Below, in pieces: positions 33,972-42,212 of a DNA stretch of 64,000 nucleotides. Below the pieces are notes generated by a model that worked only from the letters and a program-made list of their open reading frames with translations, searched no databases and had not been told where the DNA came from. The position numbers were made by a program, and so were the translations under genes. The stretch is taken from the NCBI GenBank assembly GCA_022800815.1, contig JAAWRC010000001.1, forward strand, positions 1 through 64,000, given 5' to 3'. Position 1 is the first letter of the stretch. Every line of letters begins with the position of its first letter. The DNA is from Lachnospiraceae bacterium. Lineage in GTDB: Bacteria; Bacillota; Clostridia; Lachnospirales; Lachnospiraceae.

Positions 33972-33997
33972 GAAGTCCTTGACGGGCTTCTTTTTTT
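33972..33997 (+). terminator. Terminator of appendage operon
   Basis: GAAGTCC (33972-33978) and GGGCTTC (33984-33990) form a 7-bp stem with one G-T pair and loop TTGAC, followed by seven T residues. The loop is also the -35 box of the next promoter. Confidence 0.75.
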
Positions 33998-34007
33998 GTG
34001 CTATCAT
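33979..34007 (+). promoter_or_regulatory. Promoter for padR operon
   Basis: TTGACG (33979-33984) and TATCAT (34002-34007) are spaced by 17 nt, with an extended TGC before the -10. Confidence 0.75.
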
Positions 34008-34020
34008 GTCAACAGACGAT

Positions 34021-34067
34021 ATGTCGAGATACGACATGTATTTGGACGACATGTTGAGATGCGACAT
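34021..34067 (+). promoter_or_regulatory. Twin PadR-type operators
   Basis: Two 17-bp imperfectly repeated palindromes, ATGTCGAGATACGACAT (34021-34037) and ATGTTGAGATGCGACAT (34051-34067), lie exactly 30 bp apart, about three helical turns. The ATGT...ACAT ends resemble known PadR-family operators. They lie just downstream of the predicted start site, where bound protein would block transcription. Autoregulation by the adjacent PadR protein is the simplest reading. Confidence 0.7.
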
Positions 34068-34209
34068 GGGCGGAAAGCGGCGCAGGGATGGCGGGGAAGC
34101 GGAAGAAGCAGAATTATGGAAACGAAGCGACGATAACAAAATGAAGATATAAATAACGATAATAAATGACGGGAAACCGGAAATCAGGCGGTCTGAAAGA
34201 GAGGGAGAC

Positions 34210-34557
34210 ATGGTGGAAGAGGCGCTTCTTAAAAAGTATCGGCCCATGACGGAGACGACCTACTACACGCTCCTGGCGGTGATGGAGCCGAGGCACGGCT
34301 ATGCGATCATGCAGTTTGTGAACGGATTGACGGAGGGACGGATCCGGCTGGGTACGGGGACCCTTTACACGATGACCGGGCGGCTTTCGGAGGACGGGCT
34401 GATCGCCATCGTCTCCCAGGAAAACGGGAAAAAGACTTATGGGATCACGGAGACGGGCCGGGAGCTTCTGCTTCTGGAAACGGAACGGCTTAGGTATCAG
34501 CTTAAGAATGGGCTGGAAATTCTGCAGGAGGGGATGGAAGATGGCAAACGGGCGTGA
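34210..34557 (+). CDS. PadR-family transcriptional regulator
   Basis: A 115-residue winged-helix protein of the short PadR group (s1), with MTETTYYTLLAVMEPRHGYA at residues 13-32 and the wing in GTGTLYTMTGRL. These repress neighbouring membrane or transport genes and are released by small ligands. Two operator-like palindromes lie upstream. The gene overlaps the DUF2812 gene by 17 nt, a well known pairing in Clostridia. An ABC-2 exporter follows and could be in the same regulon. Confidence 0.92.
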   Translation: MVEEALLKKYRPMTETTYYTLLAVMEPRHGYAIMQFVNGLTEGRIRLGTGTLYTMTGRLSEDGLIAIVSQENGKKTYGITETGRELLLLETERLRYQLKNGLEILQEGMEDGKRA

Positions 34558-35641
34558 AAGGACAGATGGAGACAAGAAAAAGATGTTCCGATGGTTCGTG
34601 AGCCTCATGGAGGAGCGGGCCTGGCTGGAGGAGATGTCCTTACAGGGCTGGTTCCTCACGGATCTGCACATGGGGGTCTGGTATGTGTTCGAAAAGGGGG
34701 AGCCGAAGCGGACGGCCTACGACGTGGAGCGGTTCGATTTGGAGAAGAATCCCACCAGGAGAGAGATCCAGGAGAAGTCGGAGTTCATGGACATGGCGGC
34801 TGAGACGGGCTGGCGGTTAGTCTGCCGGGACGAGGGCATGAATTATTATCTGGCCAAGGACTGGGAGGCTGACGAGACCAACGAGCTCTACGACAGCCCG
34901 GAGGACCGGGTTAGACGGGTGGAGCGCTACAGCCGCATGTTTTCTGACAAGAGCCATCTGATCCTCTGGATCTGCGTGGTCATGCAGGGGCTTGCCCTCC
35001 TGTTCTGGTTCCTCCCCTCAGGGGATGGCGTGGGTTGGTTTGCGGCTTTTGACATGTTTTACACGATGTTCTGCCTGCTGTTTTGTTTGACTCTTCTGCG
35101 TTGGCGAAAACGGTATGCCAGAGAGTTAAAGCTTTCCATGGAGGAGTGGAAAGCCATTTACGGGAAAAAGGACACGGTCACCAGGTTCCGGCCGGTCCTG
35201 ACCGTGGGCGGCCTGGAGCGGTATCTGGAACGGCAGTCCGCAGCCGGGTATCATTTGAAGAACATGCGGGTGTTCCGGTTTGTATTTACGCCGGGGGAGC
35301 CGGAGGCGATCTCCTACATGATGGATACGAAGTATCTGACCAACCGCCGGAGGAAGAGAAGCGGCAGCAGCGCTTTCAAGGATAGCAAAGACTGGGAGGG
35401 CCGCAACAATGACTGGCAGGTCCAGAGTCTTAAGGAGGCGGAGGGGGCCGGCTGGGAGTTTGCCGGGGCTGTGGAATGCAGGAACATCCTCTACCGGGCG
35501 AAAAAGGGCAGTGCGATTCCTCTGAATGATGCCGGAGGGCTCAGGGTCACCTCGGCGGTGGGAGGCCAGGCGGTGATGATTTTGACGGCCGGGCTCATCG
35601 GATGGATTATCGGCGGCCTGGTGGGGTATTTCTTTTTATAG
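34541..35641 (+). CDS. DUF2812 membrane protein
   Basis: A 366-residue protein. The N-terminal part (about 10-100: LEEMSLQGWFLTDLHMGVWY, VFEKGEPKRTAYDVERFD) is the DUF2812 domain, followed by two membrane helices (about 143-185), a second DUF2812-like region (VGGLERYLERQSAAGYHLKN, then FRFVFTPGEP near 240) and a C-terminal helix. DUF2812 genes nearly always follow a PadR gene, but the function is unknown. The start at 34541 has AGGAGGGG upstream. Confidence 0.85.
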   Translation: MANGRERTDGDKKKMFRWFVSLMEERAWLEEMSLQGWFLTDLHMGVWYVFEKGEPKRTAYDVERFDLEKNPTRREIQEKSEFMDMAAETGWRLVCRDEGMNYYLAKDWEADETNELYDSPEDRVRRVERYSRMFSDKSHLILWICVVMQGLALLFWFLPSGDGVGWFAAFDMFYTMFCLLFCLTLLRWRKRYARELKLSMEEWKAIYGKKDTVTRFRPVLTVGGLERYLERQSAAGYHLKNMRVFRFVFTPGEPEAISYMMDTKYLTNRRRKRSGSSAFKDSKDWEGRNNDWQVQSLKEAEGAGWEFAGAVECRNILYRAKKGSAIPLNDAGGLRVTSAVGGQAVMILTAGLIGWIIGGLVGYFFL

Positions 35642-35778
35642 AAGCCCGGGTCGGATGTGATACAATACTAATACAGACATTCGATAGTTTGTGTTATCTC
35701 CGGAACCGTGGTAAAGTAGTCTCCGGGTTGCCTGCTATAAATAACAATCAAAATCTTTTAGAAAGGAATCACAGGTTT

Positions 35779-36696
35779 ATGAAGCTTAAGGTGAAAGGAA
35801 TCAAAAAAAGCTTCGGCGATAAGGAGATTCTTCACGGGATTTCCTTTGAGGTGGAAAGCGGCCGGGCGCTGGGGCTTTTGGGAAGGAACGGCGCAGGAAA
35901 GACCACGACCATCCGGGTATTGATGGACGTGTTCCGTCCGAACGGGGGCGAGATACTGGCGGACGGGAAGCCCTTTGTCCCGAAGGAGCACAAGATCGGT
36001 TATCTGCCGGAGGAGCGGGGACTGTATCCCCAGAAGAAGGTGCTGGATCAGATGGTGTATCTGGCTAACCTTCGGGGAATGGGGACGAAGGAGGCGAAGG
36101 AGAGCGGCAAGTGGTGGCTTGACCGGCTGGAGATCGGGGAATACGCAGACCGAAAGCTGGAAACACTCTCGAAAGGAAACCAGCAGAAGGTGCAGCTCGC
36201 CCAGACCCTGATCTGCAATCCGGATATCATTATTCTGGATGAGCCCTTTTCCGGTCTGGACCCAGTCAACTCTCAGATTCTCAAGGACGTGGTGCGGGAG
36301 CAGATTGCCCAGGGGAAGCTGGTGATTTTTTCCAGCCATCAGATGGGTTATGTGGAAGAATTCTGCGAGGACATCGCCATTATCAATCATGGGAACATTG
36401 TTTTGGAGGGGAGCTTAAAAAAGATCAAGCACGAGATGGGCATGAACCGACTGACCCTGTCGGCGGTCAATTATCGGACAGAGCGGTTGGCAGAGCAGGT
36501 GACGGAGAAGCTCGCCCATCTGGTTCGGGTGGAGCAGGTGAAGAAGGAGTACTTAATCTTGGAAGGACAGTGTGAGGACGCCAAGCGGAAGCTTCTCGCA
36601 GCCCTTTCCGAGACAGATATTGACGTGGAGCAGACGGGGATGTACGAACCGTCCTTGAACGATATTTTTGTGGCGAAGGCAGGTGACGGAGAATGA
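35779..36696 (+). CDS. ABC transporter ATP-binding protein, NatA type
   Basis: A 305-residue ABC ATPase: Walker A GRNGAGKTTT (about 38-47), signature LSKGNQQKVQLAQ (about 132-144), Walker B IIILDEPFSGLDP, and switch histidine in SSHQMGYVEEF. A C-terminal extension of about 80 residues is typical of ABC-2 exporters such as NatA and drug or bacteriocin pumps. The start at 35779 follows GAAAGGA. It is coupled to the permease by an ATGA overlap. The preceding 137-nt gap may hold its own promoter, but no strong match was seen. Confidence 0.92.
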   Translation: MKLKVKGIKKSFGDKEILHGISFEVESGRALGLLGRNGAGKTTTIRVLMDVFRPNGGEILADGKPFVPKEHKIGYLPEERGLYPQKKVLDQMVYLANLRGMGTKEAKESGKWWLDRLEIGEYADRKLETLSKGNQQKVQLAQTLICNPDIIILDEPFSGLDPVNSQILKDVVREQIAQGKLVIFSSHQMGYVEEFCEDIAIINHGNIVLEGSLKKIKHEMGMNRLTLSAVNYRTERLAEQVTEKLAHLVRVEQVKKEYLILEGQCEDAKRKLLAALSETDIDVEQTGMYEPSLNDIFVAKAGDGE

Positions 36697-38072
36697 AGCA
36701 GTTTGGAATTGTCTGGAAGCATGAGTTTCTGAATTATGTGAAAACAAAATCCTTTATCGGAATCACGGCGGGATTTGCGCTTCTGTTTGTGATTCTTTTA
36801 AGCCTTCCGTCCTTTTTTGATCTGTCGGGGCTGATTCCGGGGCTTCCCGGAGGCCGGTCGGAGACGGAGCAGAGTGAAATGGCGCCGGAGGAGGGAGCAG
36901 ACGGGACCGCAGCGGGAGTGGATGGCATCACCGGGATGATTGGGGTCAGTGACTATGAGGGAACGATTTACCTCTATGACGCCGGAGCGGGGCTGGACTT
37001 AGATTTCCTGGCCGGGCTTTTCCCGTCGGCAAGGCTCTTGACGGCATCCTCGGAGGAGGAGCTAAGGAGCTTTGTGGAGAGCGGGGACGAGGGGCTTATG
37101 GAAGCGGCCGCAGCCCTTGGAGATGAGGGAGGCGAGGACGCCGGCGGGCCCAGGTGCGGCTTTGCGGTGGATTCTCTTATGGGATACCGGTATTATGTGA
37201 AGAACAGAAGCTTCAGCGATTCGGTGGAGGGAACCTTTGCAGGGGGGCTTTCCTATCTGTACCGGAGGAGCGAGCTTGAGAAGCTTGGGGCAGACAGTGC
37301 GGCTGTGGAGCAGATTTATGGTTTTTCCCCGGTTTCGGAGACCATTGTGCTGGGAAAAGACAGCATCAGCAATTTTTTGTATACCTATTTGCTGATTTTT
37401 GTGTTATATTTTATGGTGTTACTATATGGGAATTCCGTGGCGGTTTCCGTGGCCCAGGAGAAGAGCAACCGGGCCATGGAGGTCCTTGTGACCAGCACCT
37501 CCAGCAACAGCCTGATTTTCGGGAAGGTGCTGGCGGGAGCGGCGGCAGGCTTTGTGCAGACGGGGATTATGATCGGTGCAGCCCTGGTCTCCTATCAGTT
37601 TAACCGGGAGGCGTGGGGAGGGATGCTGGACTTCGTGTTCCACATTCCGGGGTCTGTGCTTTTGGCCTTTGCCATGTTCGGCCTGTTTGGATATATCCTC
37701 TACGCCTTCTGCTACGGCGTGCTGGGGGCCCTGGTATCCAAGACCGAGGACGTGAGCCGCAATGCCGGGCCGGTGATGTTTTTGTTTATCGCCGCCTTCC
37801 TTCTGACCATGTTCAATCTGCAGAACAGCGACGGCATCGTGATGAAGGTTCTCTCCTTCATTCCCTTCACCTCGCCCTACGGCATGTTCGTGCGGGTGGC
37901 CATGGGGAACGTGGCCTTCTGGGAGACCCTGCTCTCCTTCGCCCTTCTGGCCGGAACCATCTGGGTAGTCGCCACGGTCGGAGCGAAGATTTACCGCATG
38001 GGCACGCTGATGTATGGAAATCCCATTAAGCTTTCCAAGGCTTTTAAGATGAGCCGGGAAAAGAACCAGTAG
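36693..38072 (+). CDS. ABC-2 family permease, NatB type
   Basis: A 459-residue membrane protein: one N-terminal helix (about 22-42), a large extracytoplasmic region of about 200 residues rich in Glu and Gly, and five or six helices in the C-terminal half (from LLIFVLYFMVLLYGNSVAVS). This matches the NatB/YhaP arrangement. VAQEKSNRAMEVLVTSTSSN is the conserved coupling region. It works with the ATPase encoded upstream (4-nt overlap) as an exporter; the substrate is not evident. Confidence 0.9.
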   Translation: MKQFGIVWKHEFLNYVKTKSFIGITAGFALLFVILLSLPSFFDLSGLIPGLPGGRSETEQSEMAPEEGADGTAAGVDGITGMIGVSDYEGTIYLYDAGAGLDLDFLAGLFPSARLLTASSEEELRSFVESGDEGLMEAAAALGDEGGEDAGGPRCGFAVDSLMGYRYYVKNRSFSDSVEGTFAGGLSYLYRRSELEKLGADSAAVEQIYGFSPVSETIVLGKDSISNFLYTYLLIFVLYFMVLLYGNSVAVSVAQEKSNRAMEVLVTSTSSNSLIFGKVLAGAAAGFVQTGIMIGAALVSYQFNREAWGGMLDFVFHIPGSVLLAFAMFGLFGYILYAFCYGVLGALVSKTEDVSRNAGPVMFLFIAAFLLTMFNLQNSDGIVMKVLSFIPFTSPYGMFVRVAMGNVAFWETLLSFALLAGTIWVVATVGAKIYRMGTLMYGNPIKLSKAFKMSREKNQ

Positions 38073-38087
38073 TCTGGAGTGATGGGA

Positions 38088-39902
38088 ATGCGAAGGATGC
38101 TTCGCGAGTTTCGGGAGCTGCTCCGGGTGGGCCGGGGCAGCCTCCTGCTTTTTGAGATCGTATACCGGATCTTTACGGCCGCCGTTCTTCTGGAGACGGC
38201 GGGCCACGGGCTTTCTTTTGCCTTAAAGCAGTCCGGATTCAGTTATTTGACCGCAGGGAACTCTCTGCGGTTTTTCGCTTTGCCGGTGACTCTGGCGGTC
38301 CTGACCGGATTTCTGCTCTTGTGTCTGTTTTTTGCAAACCTGGAGGTCTGCGTCCTCTACACCATGTTTCAGGCGGGGACGGTGAAGGAGCGGGTGAGCG
38401 TTCTCAAGTTTTTATTTTTGGGAATGAAGAATCTGGAGGAACTGTTCCGGACGGGAAATGTCAGGGTGTTGTTTTTGAACGTCGGCTATTATCTTCTGAC
38501 CCAGGGCTGGATCCTGCTGCGGTTCCTATATCATGTCCGCCCCCTGAATTACATTCTGGACGGCTTGTCTAAAAGCCGCATGACGTGGGCTGGCCGGTGG
38601 CTCCTTCTGGCCGCACTTCTGGTGGTTGCGGTCCTTTATCTCTTCGTGCCGGTGATTTCGACGCTCTTTGACCTTGGCTTCCGGCAGTCCGGGGAGAAGA
38701 GCCGGGGGCTGGTCCGAAAGCGGTGGTTCCCGGCGGCGGCCCTCCTGGCGGGGGTGAATCTGTTTTCCTGGATGCTCTACCTGGCGGGTCAGTTTGTGTT
38801 CAAGGTGCTGGCGGCTTTTCTGGTGGCGCTTTTGGCGGACCGAAGCATCGAGCTGGCCCTGGCCCTGACCATCAGCAGGGGGATCGACATTGCGGCCCTG
38901 GCAGTGGTCTCGGGGATCTCCAGCTGTCTGAACACAGGAGCCCTGACTTTCCTCCTCTACCGTTATGAGGATGAACGATACCTGTCGGAGATTCCGCCCT
39001 ACCGGTATTCCTTTCCGGCCGGGCTTCGGAAAGTGACGACGATTCTATTGGCGGCCTGTCTGACGGTCTCCGGAACCCTTTACGCCTATGACAGAATCCG
39101 CAGCGGCGCCGTTGCGGCGGCCAGGGGGGCCATTTCGGAATCGAAGATCACCTCCCACCGGGGGTTTTCCTACGAGGCGCCGGAAAATACCCTGCCGGCC
39201 ATCGAGGCGGCCATCGACAGCATGTCCGATTATGTGGAGATCGACGTCCAGGAGACGAAGGACGACGTGGTGGTGGTCTTCCATGACGCCAGCTTAAAGA
39301 GGATCACGGGACAAAAGGGGGGACTGTGGGAATACACCTACGGAGACCTTTTGCTGATGGATTTCGGCGTCTGGTTTTCGGAGGAGTTTGCGGGGACCCG
39401 GATTCCGACGCTGGCGGAGGCCTTGGAGACCTGCAAGGGGAGGATCGGCATGAATATCGAACTGAAGGCGGATCACTACAGCGACACGCTGGTGAAGGAG
39501 ACCCTGAGACTGATCGAGGAATACGACATGGAGGGGCAGGTGGTCCTAAGCTCCACCAGCTACCGATATCTGAGGGAGGTGAAGGAGAGGAATCCGGACA
39601 TGGAGACGGGATACATCCTGACGGCGGCTTACGGCACCTATTTCGAGGACGAAAACATTGACTTTTTCAGTATCCGCTCCGGCTATGTCACCGGGAAGCT
39701 GGTGGACAGCGCCCACGCCTTCGGAAAGAAGGTTCATGCCTGGACCGTCAATACCAGGGGGGAGTTAAACCGGATGAAGCGCCTTCAGGTGGACAACATC
39801 ATCACGGACCGACCGGTCCTCGCCAGGGAGACCCTGTATCAGGAGGAGGATACGGAGAATCTGCTGGAATTCATTCGGCTGGCGCTTGGGATGGAAAAGT
39901 GA
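38088..39902 (+). CDS. Membrane glycerophosphodiester phosphodiesterase
   Basis: About 604 residues. The first 345 hold eight or so membrane helices (GDPD membrane domain). The C-terminal 250 form a GDPD TIM barrel with the catalytic pattern ITSHRGFSYEAPENT (His-Arg, then Glu-Asn), YVEIDVQETKDD (metal ligands) and VVFHDASLKRITG. The barrel lies after a last helix and is probably outside the cell, where it could cleave glycerophosphodiesters or lipoteichoic acid units. The start at 38088 gives the best spacing to GGAG; GTG 38079 and ATG 38082 are in frame. Confidence 0.88.
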   Translation: MRRMLREFRELLRVGRGSLLLFEIVYRIFTAAVLLETAGHGLSFALKQSGFSYLTAGNSLRFFALPVTLAVLTGFLLLCLFFANLEVCVLYTMFQAGTVKERVSVLKFLFLGMKNLEELFRTGNVRVLFLNVGYYLLTQGWILLRFLYHVRPLNYILDGLSKSRMTWAGRWLLLAALLVVAVLYLFVPVISTLFDLGFRQSGEKSRGLVRKRWFPAAALLAGVNLFSWMLYLAGQFVFKVLAAFLVALLADRSIELALALTISRGIDIAALAVVSGISSCLNTGALTFLLYRYEDERYLSEIPPYRYSFPAGLRKVTTILLAACLTVSGTLYAYDRIRSGAVAAARGAISESKITSHRGFSYEAPENTLPAIEAAIDSMSDYVEIDVQETKDDVVVVFHDASLKRITGQKGGLWEYTYGDLLLMDFGVWFSEEFAGTRIPTLAEALETCKGRIGMNIELKADHYSDTLVKETLRLIEEYDMEGQVVLSSTSYRYLREVKERNPDMETGYILTAAYGTYFEDENIDFFSIRSGYVTGKLVDSAHAFGKKVHAWTVNTRGELNRMKRLQVDNIITDRPVLARETLYQEEDTENLLEFIRLALGMEK

Positions 39903-39909
39903 GGAGGGG

Positions 39910-40083
39910 GGCCGCCCGGCAGTTCCGTCCCGGTAGACACGTCGGTTTGACGGATTTCCCTGCGCCGCCTATGGCAGACAATTTCACCTCCATCAAACCG
40001 GGTCGGATGAAATTGCCTGCGCTATGCTCGTGAAATCCGCCAAACCTTCCTATCGTCTGCCGGGACGGAACTGCCGGGCGGCC
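39910..40083. repeat. 174-nt multi-arm palindrome
   Basis: A 24-bp perfect inverted repeat (39910-39933 with 40060-40083) closes a region with further complementary pairs: AGAC/GTCT, GGTTTG/CAAACC (39944-39949, 40041-40046), CGGATTTC/GAAATCCG (39951-39958, 40032-40039) and an inner AATTTCA/TGAAATT. It fills most of the 369-nt gap between two genes. No reading frame, T tract or terminal duplication is evident. It could be a miniature palindromic element or a long structured transcript. Confidence 0.8.
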
Positions 40084-40271
40084 TTCGGGGCATTCGGGCC
40101 GAATGGCACCGGCCGGTGGGGGATTCCCATATGGCGCAGTCAAACTCAAACAGGAAGAAATGCGGGTTCTGGGGTATATTTCCGGGGGAAATTGTGGTAC
40201 AATGGCTGTAGCGGGCCGGAACCGGCAGCAGCCGGAATTTGATGAAAGGGCCCCGAAAGGAAACGGAGTTT

Positions 40272-42005
40272 ATGAATATTTTTGATTTTAAAACGGTAAT
40301 GGGCCAGAGACCGGGGGGCGGGGAAGCGCCAAAGGAGAAGGTCATACGGCCCAGGAAGCCGAAGGGGGGCCCGGTGACCAGGGTGCTCTTGAGCCTTCTG
40401 GTCACGGTGGTGTTCGGCGGGATCTATTTTTATATCAAGCTGCCGGCGCTCAACATACACAACCGGGAGCTTTACACCTTCGTGATCCTGCTTTGCGTGG
40501 TGTTTGCGGTCTGCATGGTGCTCCTGCAGGGGTTCAGGGCCGGCTCTGCCAAAGAGTACATGGCCTATACGAAGAAGAACCTGGCGGTGCCGCTCACGCT
40601 GGTGATCCTGGCGGTGGCGGTTATGGTCGTCGGCTCCCTGTTCGGTTTTATCGTGTTCCGGGCGAAGGCCTATTCGGAGCTGATGGCCATGAACACGGGG
40701 GATTTTGCGGCGGAGGTGTCGGAGATTGGCTGGAACCAGATCCCCCTTCTGGACGAGAATTCGGCCAACAACCTGGCCAACCGGAAACTGGGGGAATTGA
40801 GCGATCTGGTGAGCCAGTTTGCCGTGGACGACGCTTCGGCCCAGATCAATTACCAGGGACATCCGGTCCGGCTCAACTATCTGAATTACAATGACTTCTT
40901 TAAATGGTGGAACAACCGGGGAGAGGGGATTCCGGCCTACGTGCGCATCGACATGAGAACCCAGGAGGTGGAGGTGGTCCGGCTGGAGGAGGGCATCAAA
41001 TATTCCCCCTCGGAGTATTTCAGCCGTGACCTGATGCGCCACCTGCGTTTTTCCTATCCGACCCTCATGTTTGACGACGTGAATTTCGAGATCAACGACG
41101 ACGGGACGCCCTACTGGATCGCCTCGGTGATCGAAAAGCGGATCGGTCTCTTTGACGGGACGGACATCAAGGGGGCGGTGCTGGTGAACGCCGTCACCGG
41201 GGACACGGAGTATTATGACATCGAAAATGTTCCCACCTGGGTGGATCGGGTGTACTCGGCGGACCTGATCGTGGAGCAGTATGATTACTACGGGGAATAC
41301 CACAACGGCTTCTGGAACTCCATATTCGGTCAGACGGACTGCACGGAGACCACAGACGGCTATAACTTCATCGCCCAGGACGACGACGTGTGGGTCTACA
41401 CCGGCGTGACCTCCGTCACCGGGGACCGGGGGAACATCGGCTTCATCCTGGTGAACCAGAGGACCAAGGAGGCCCATTATTATTCCTGCGCCGGGGCGGA
41501 GGAATATTCGGCCATGTCCTCGGCGGAGGGGGCGGTTCAGCAGTTCAGCTACGGGGCGACCTTCCCGCTGCTCTTAAACATTTCCGACCAGCCCACCTAT
41601 TTCATGGCCCTCAAGGATGCGGCCGGACTGGTGAAGATGTACGCCATGGTCAACGTGCAGCAGTACCAGATCGTGGCCACGGGGAACACGGTCGCCGACT
41701 GCCAGAGGCGTTACCATGAGCTTCTGGTGGAAAACCAGATTTTAAGCGACGAGGAGATTGCGGAACCGGAGCCGGAGGAGAAGGCCGTCGAGGTATCGGG
41801 GAAGGTGGAGGAGATCCGCTCCGCCGACATGGACGGAAACACGGTCTACTTCATCAGGCTGGAAAAGGGAAAGGCCTATTACATGGTAAGTGCGAAGGAC
41901 TACCCGGAGGCGGTCATTCTCGACGTGGGGGACGACGTCACCGTCACGCATTATCCCACGGAGGATGAATTAATCGAGGCCGTGAGCTTTGAGATGAAAA
42001 AATAA
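40272..42005 (+). CDS. Uncharacterised membrane protein with C-terminal OB-like domain
   Basis: A 577-residue protein with no named family that I recognise. A basic, Pro/Gly-rich N-terminus is followed by three membrane helices (about 42-62, 72-93, 113-135), then a large soluble region with paired aromatic beta strands (AEVSEIGWNQIPLLDEN; EYYDIENVPTWVDRVYSADL), probably outside the membrane. The last 75 residues (VSGKVEEIRSADMDGNTVYF) look like an OB-type barrel. The start at 40272 follows AAAGGAAACGGAG. It is flanked by the 174-nt palindrome and a terminator and is probably monocistronic. Confidence 0.7.
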   Translation: MNIFDFKTVMGQRPGGGEAPKEKVIRPRKPKGGPVTRVLLSLLVTVVFGGIYFYIKLPALNIHNRELYTFVILLCVVFAVCMVLLQGFRAGSAKEYMAYTKKNLAVPLTLVILAVAVMVVGSLFGFIVFRAKAYSELMAMNTGDFAAEVSEIGWNQIPLLDENSANNLANRKLGELSDLVSQFAVDDASAQINYQGHPVRLNYLNYNDFFKWWNNRGEGIPAYVRIDMRTQEVEVVRLEEGIKYSPSEYFSRDLMRHLRFSYPTLMFDDVNFEINDDGTPYWIASVIEKRIGLFDGTDIKGAVLVNAVTGDTEYYDIENVPTWVDRVYSADLIVEQYDYYGEYHNGFWNSIFGQTDCTETTDGYNFIAQDDDVWVYTGVTSVTGDRGNIGFILVNQRTKEAHYYSCAGAEEYSAMSSAEGAVQQFSYGATFPLLLNISDQPTYFMALKDAAGLVKMYAMVNVQQYQIVATGNTVADCQRRYHELLVENQILSDEEIAEPEPEEKAVEVSGKVEEIRSADMDGNTVYFIRLEKGKAYYMVSAKDYPEAVILDVGDDVTVTHYPTEDELIEAVSFEMKK

Positions 42006-42023
42006 GGGGATAATGACGGGGAG

Positions 42024-42069
42024 AGCTGCCGTTTTCACGATTCCAAATTGTGAGACGGCAGCTTTTTTT
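42024..42069 (+). terminator. Intrinsic terminator
   Basis: AGCTGCCGT (42024-42032) pairs with ACGGCAGCT (42055-42063); CAC/GTG pair within the loop; seven T residues follow. Confidence 0.85.
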
Positions 42070-42170
42070 CACAGACGTGATGCCTCCCGGTCCATTGCTC
42101 CCGCTCGCAGAGAATGGTTGGGGGGAGCGTCGGAATTTTGTCTTTTCCGGTAGATGCGGCCCCAAAAGTG

Positions 42171-42179
42171 TGCTATACT
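42171..42179 (+). promoter_or_regulatory. Extended -10 promoter of first iron ADH
   Basis: TGC followed by TATACT (42174-42179), 33 nt before the ATG. No good -35 is seen at 17 nt, so the extended -10 probably carries it. Confidence 0.5.
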
Positions 42180-42212
42180 GAGAATCAGAAAACAAAAGGA
42201 GAGACAGGTATT

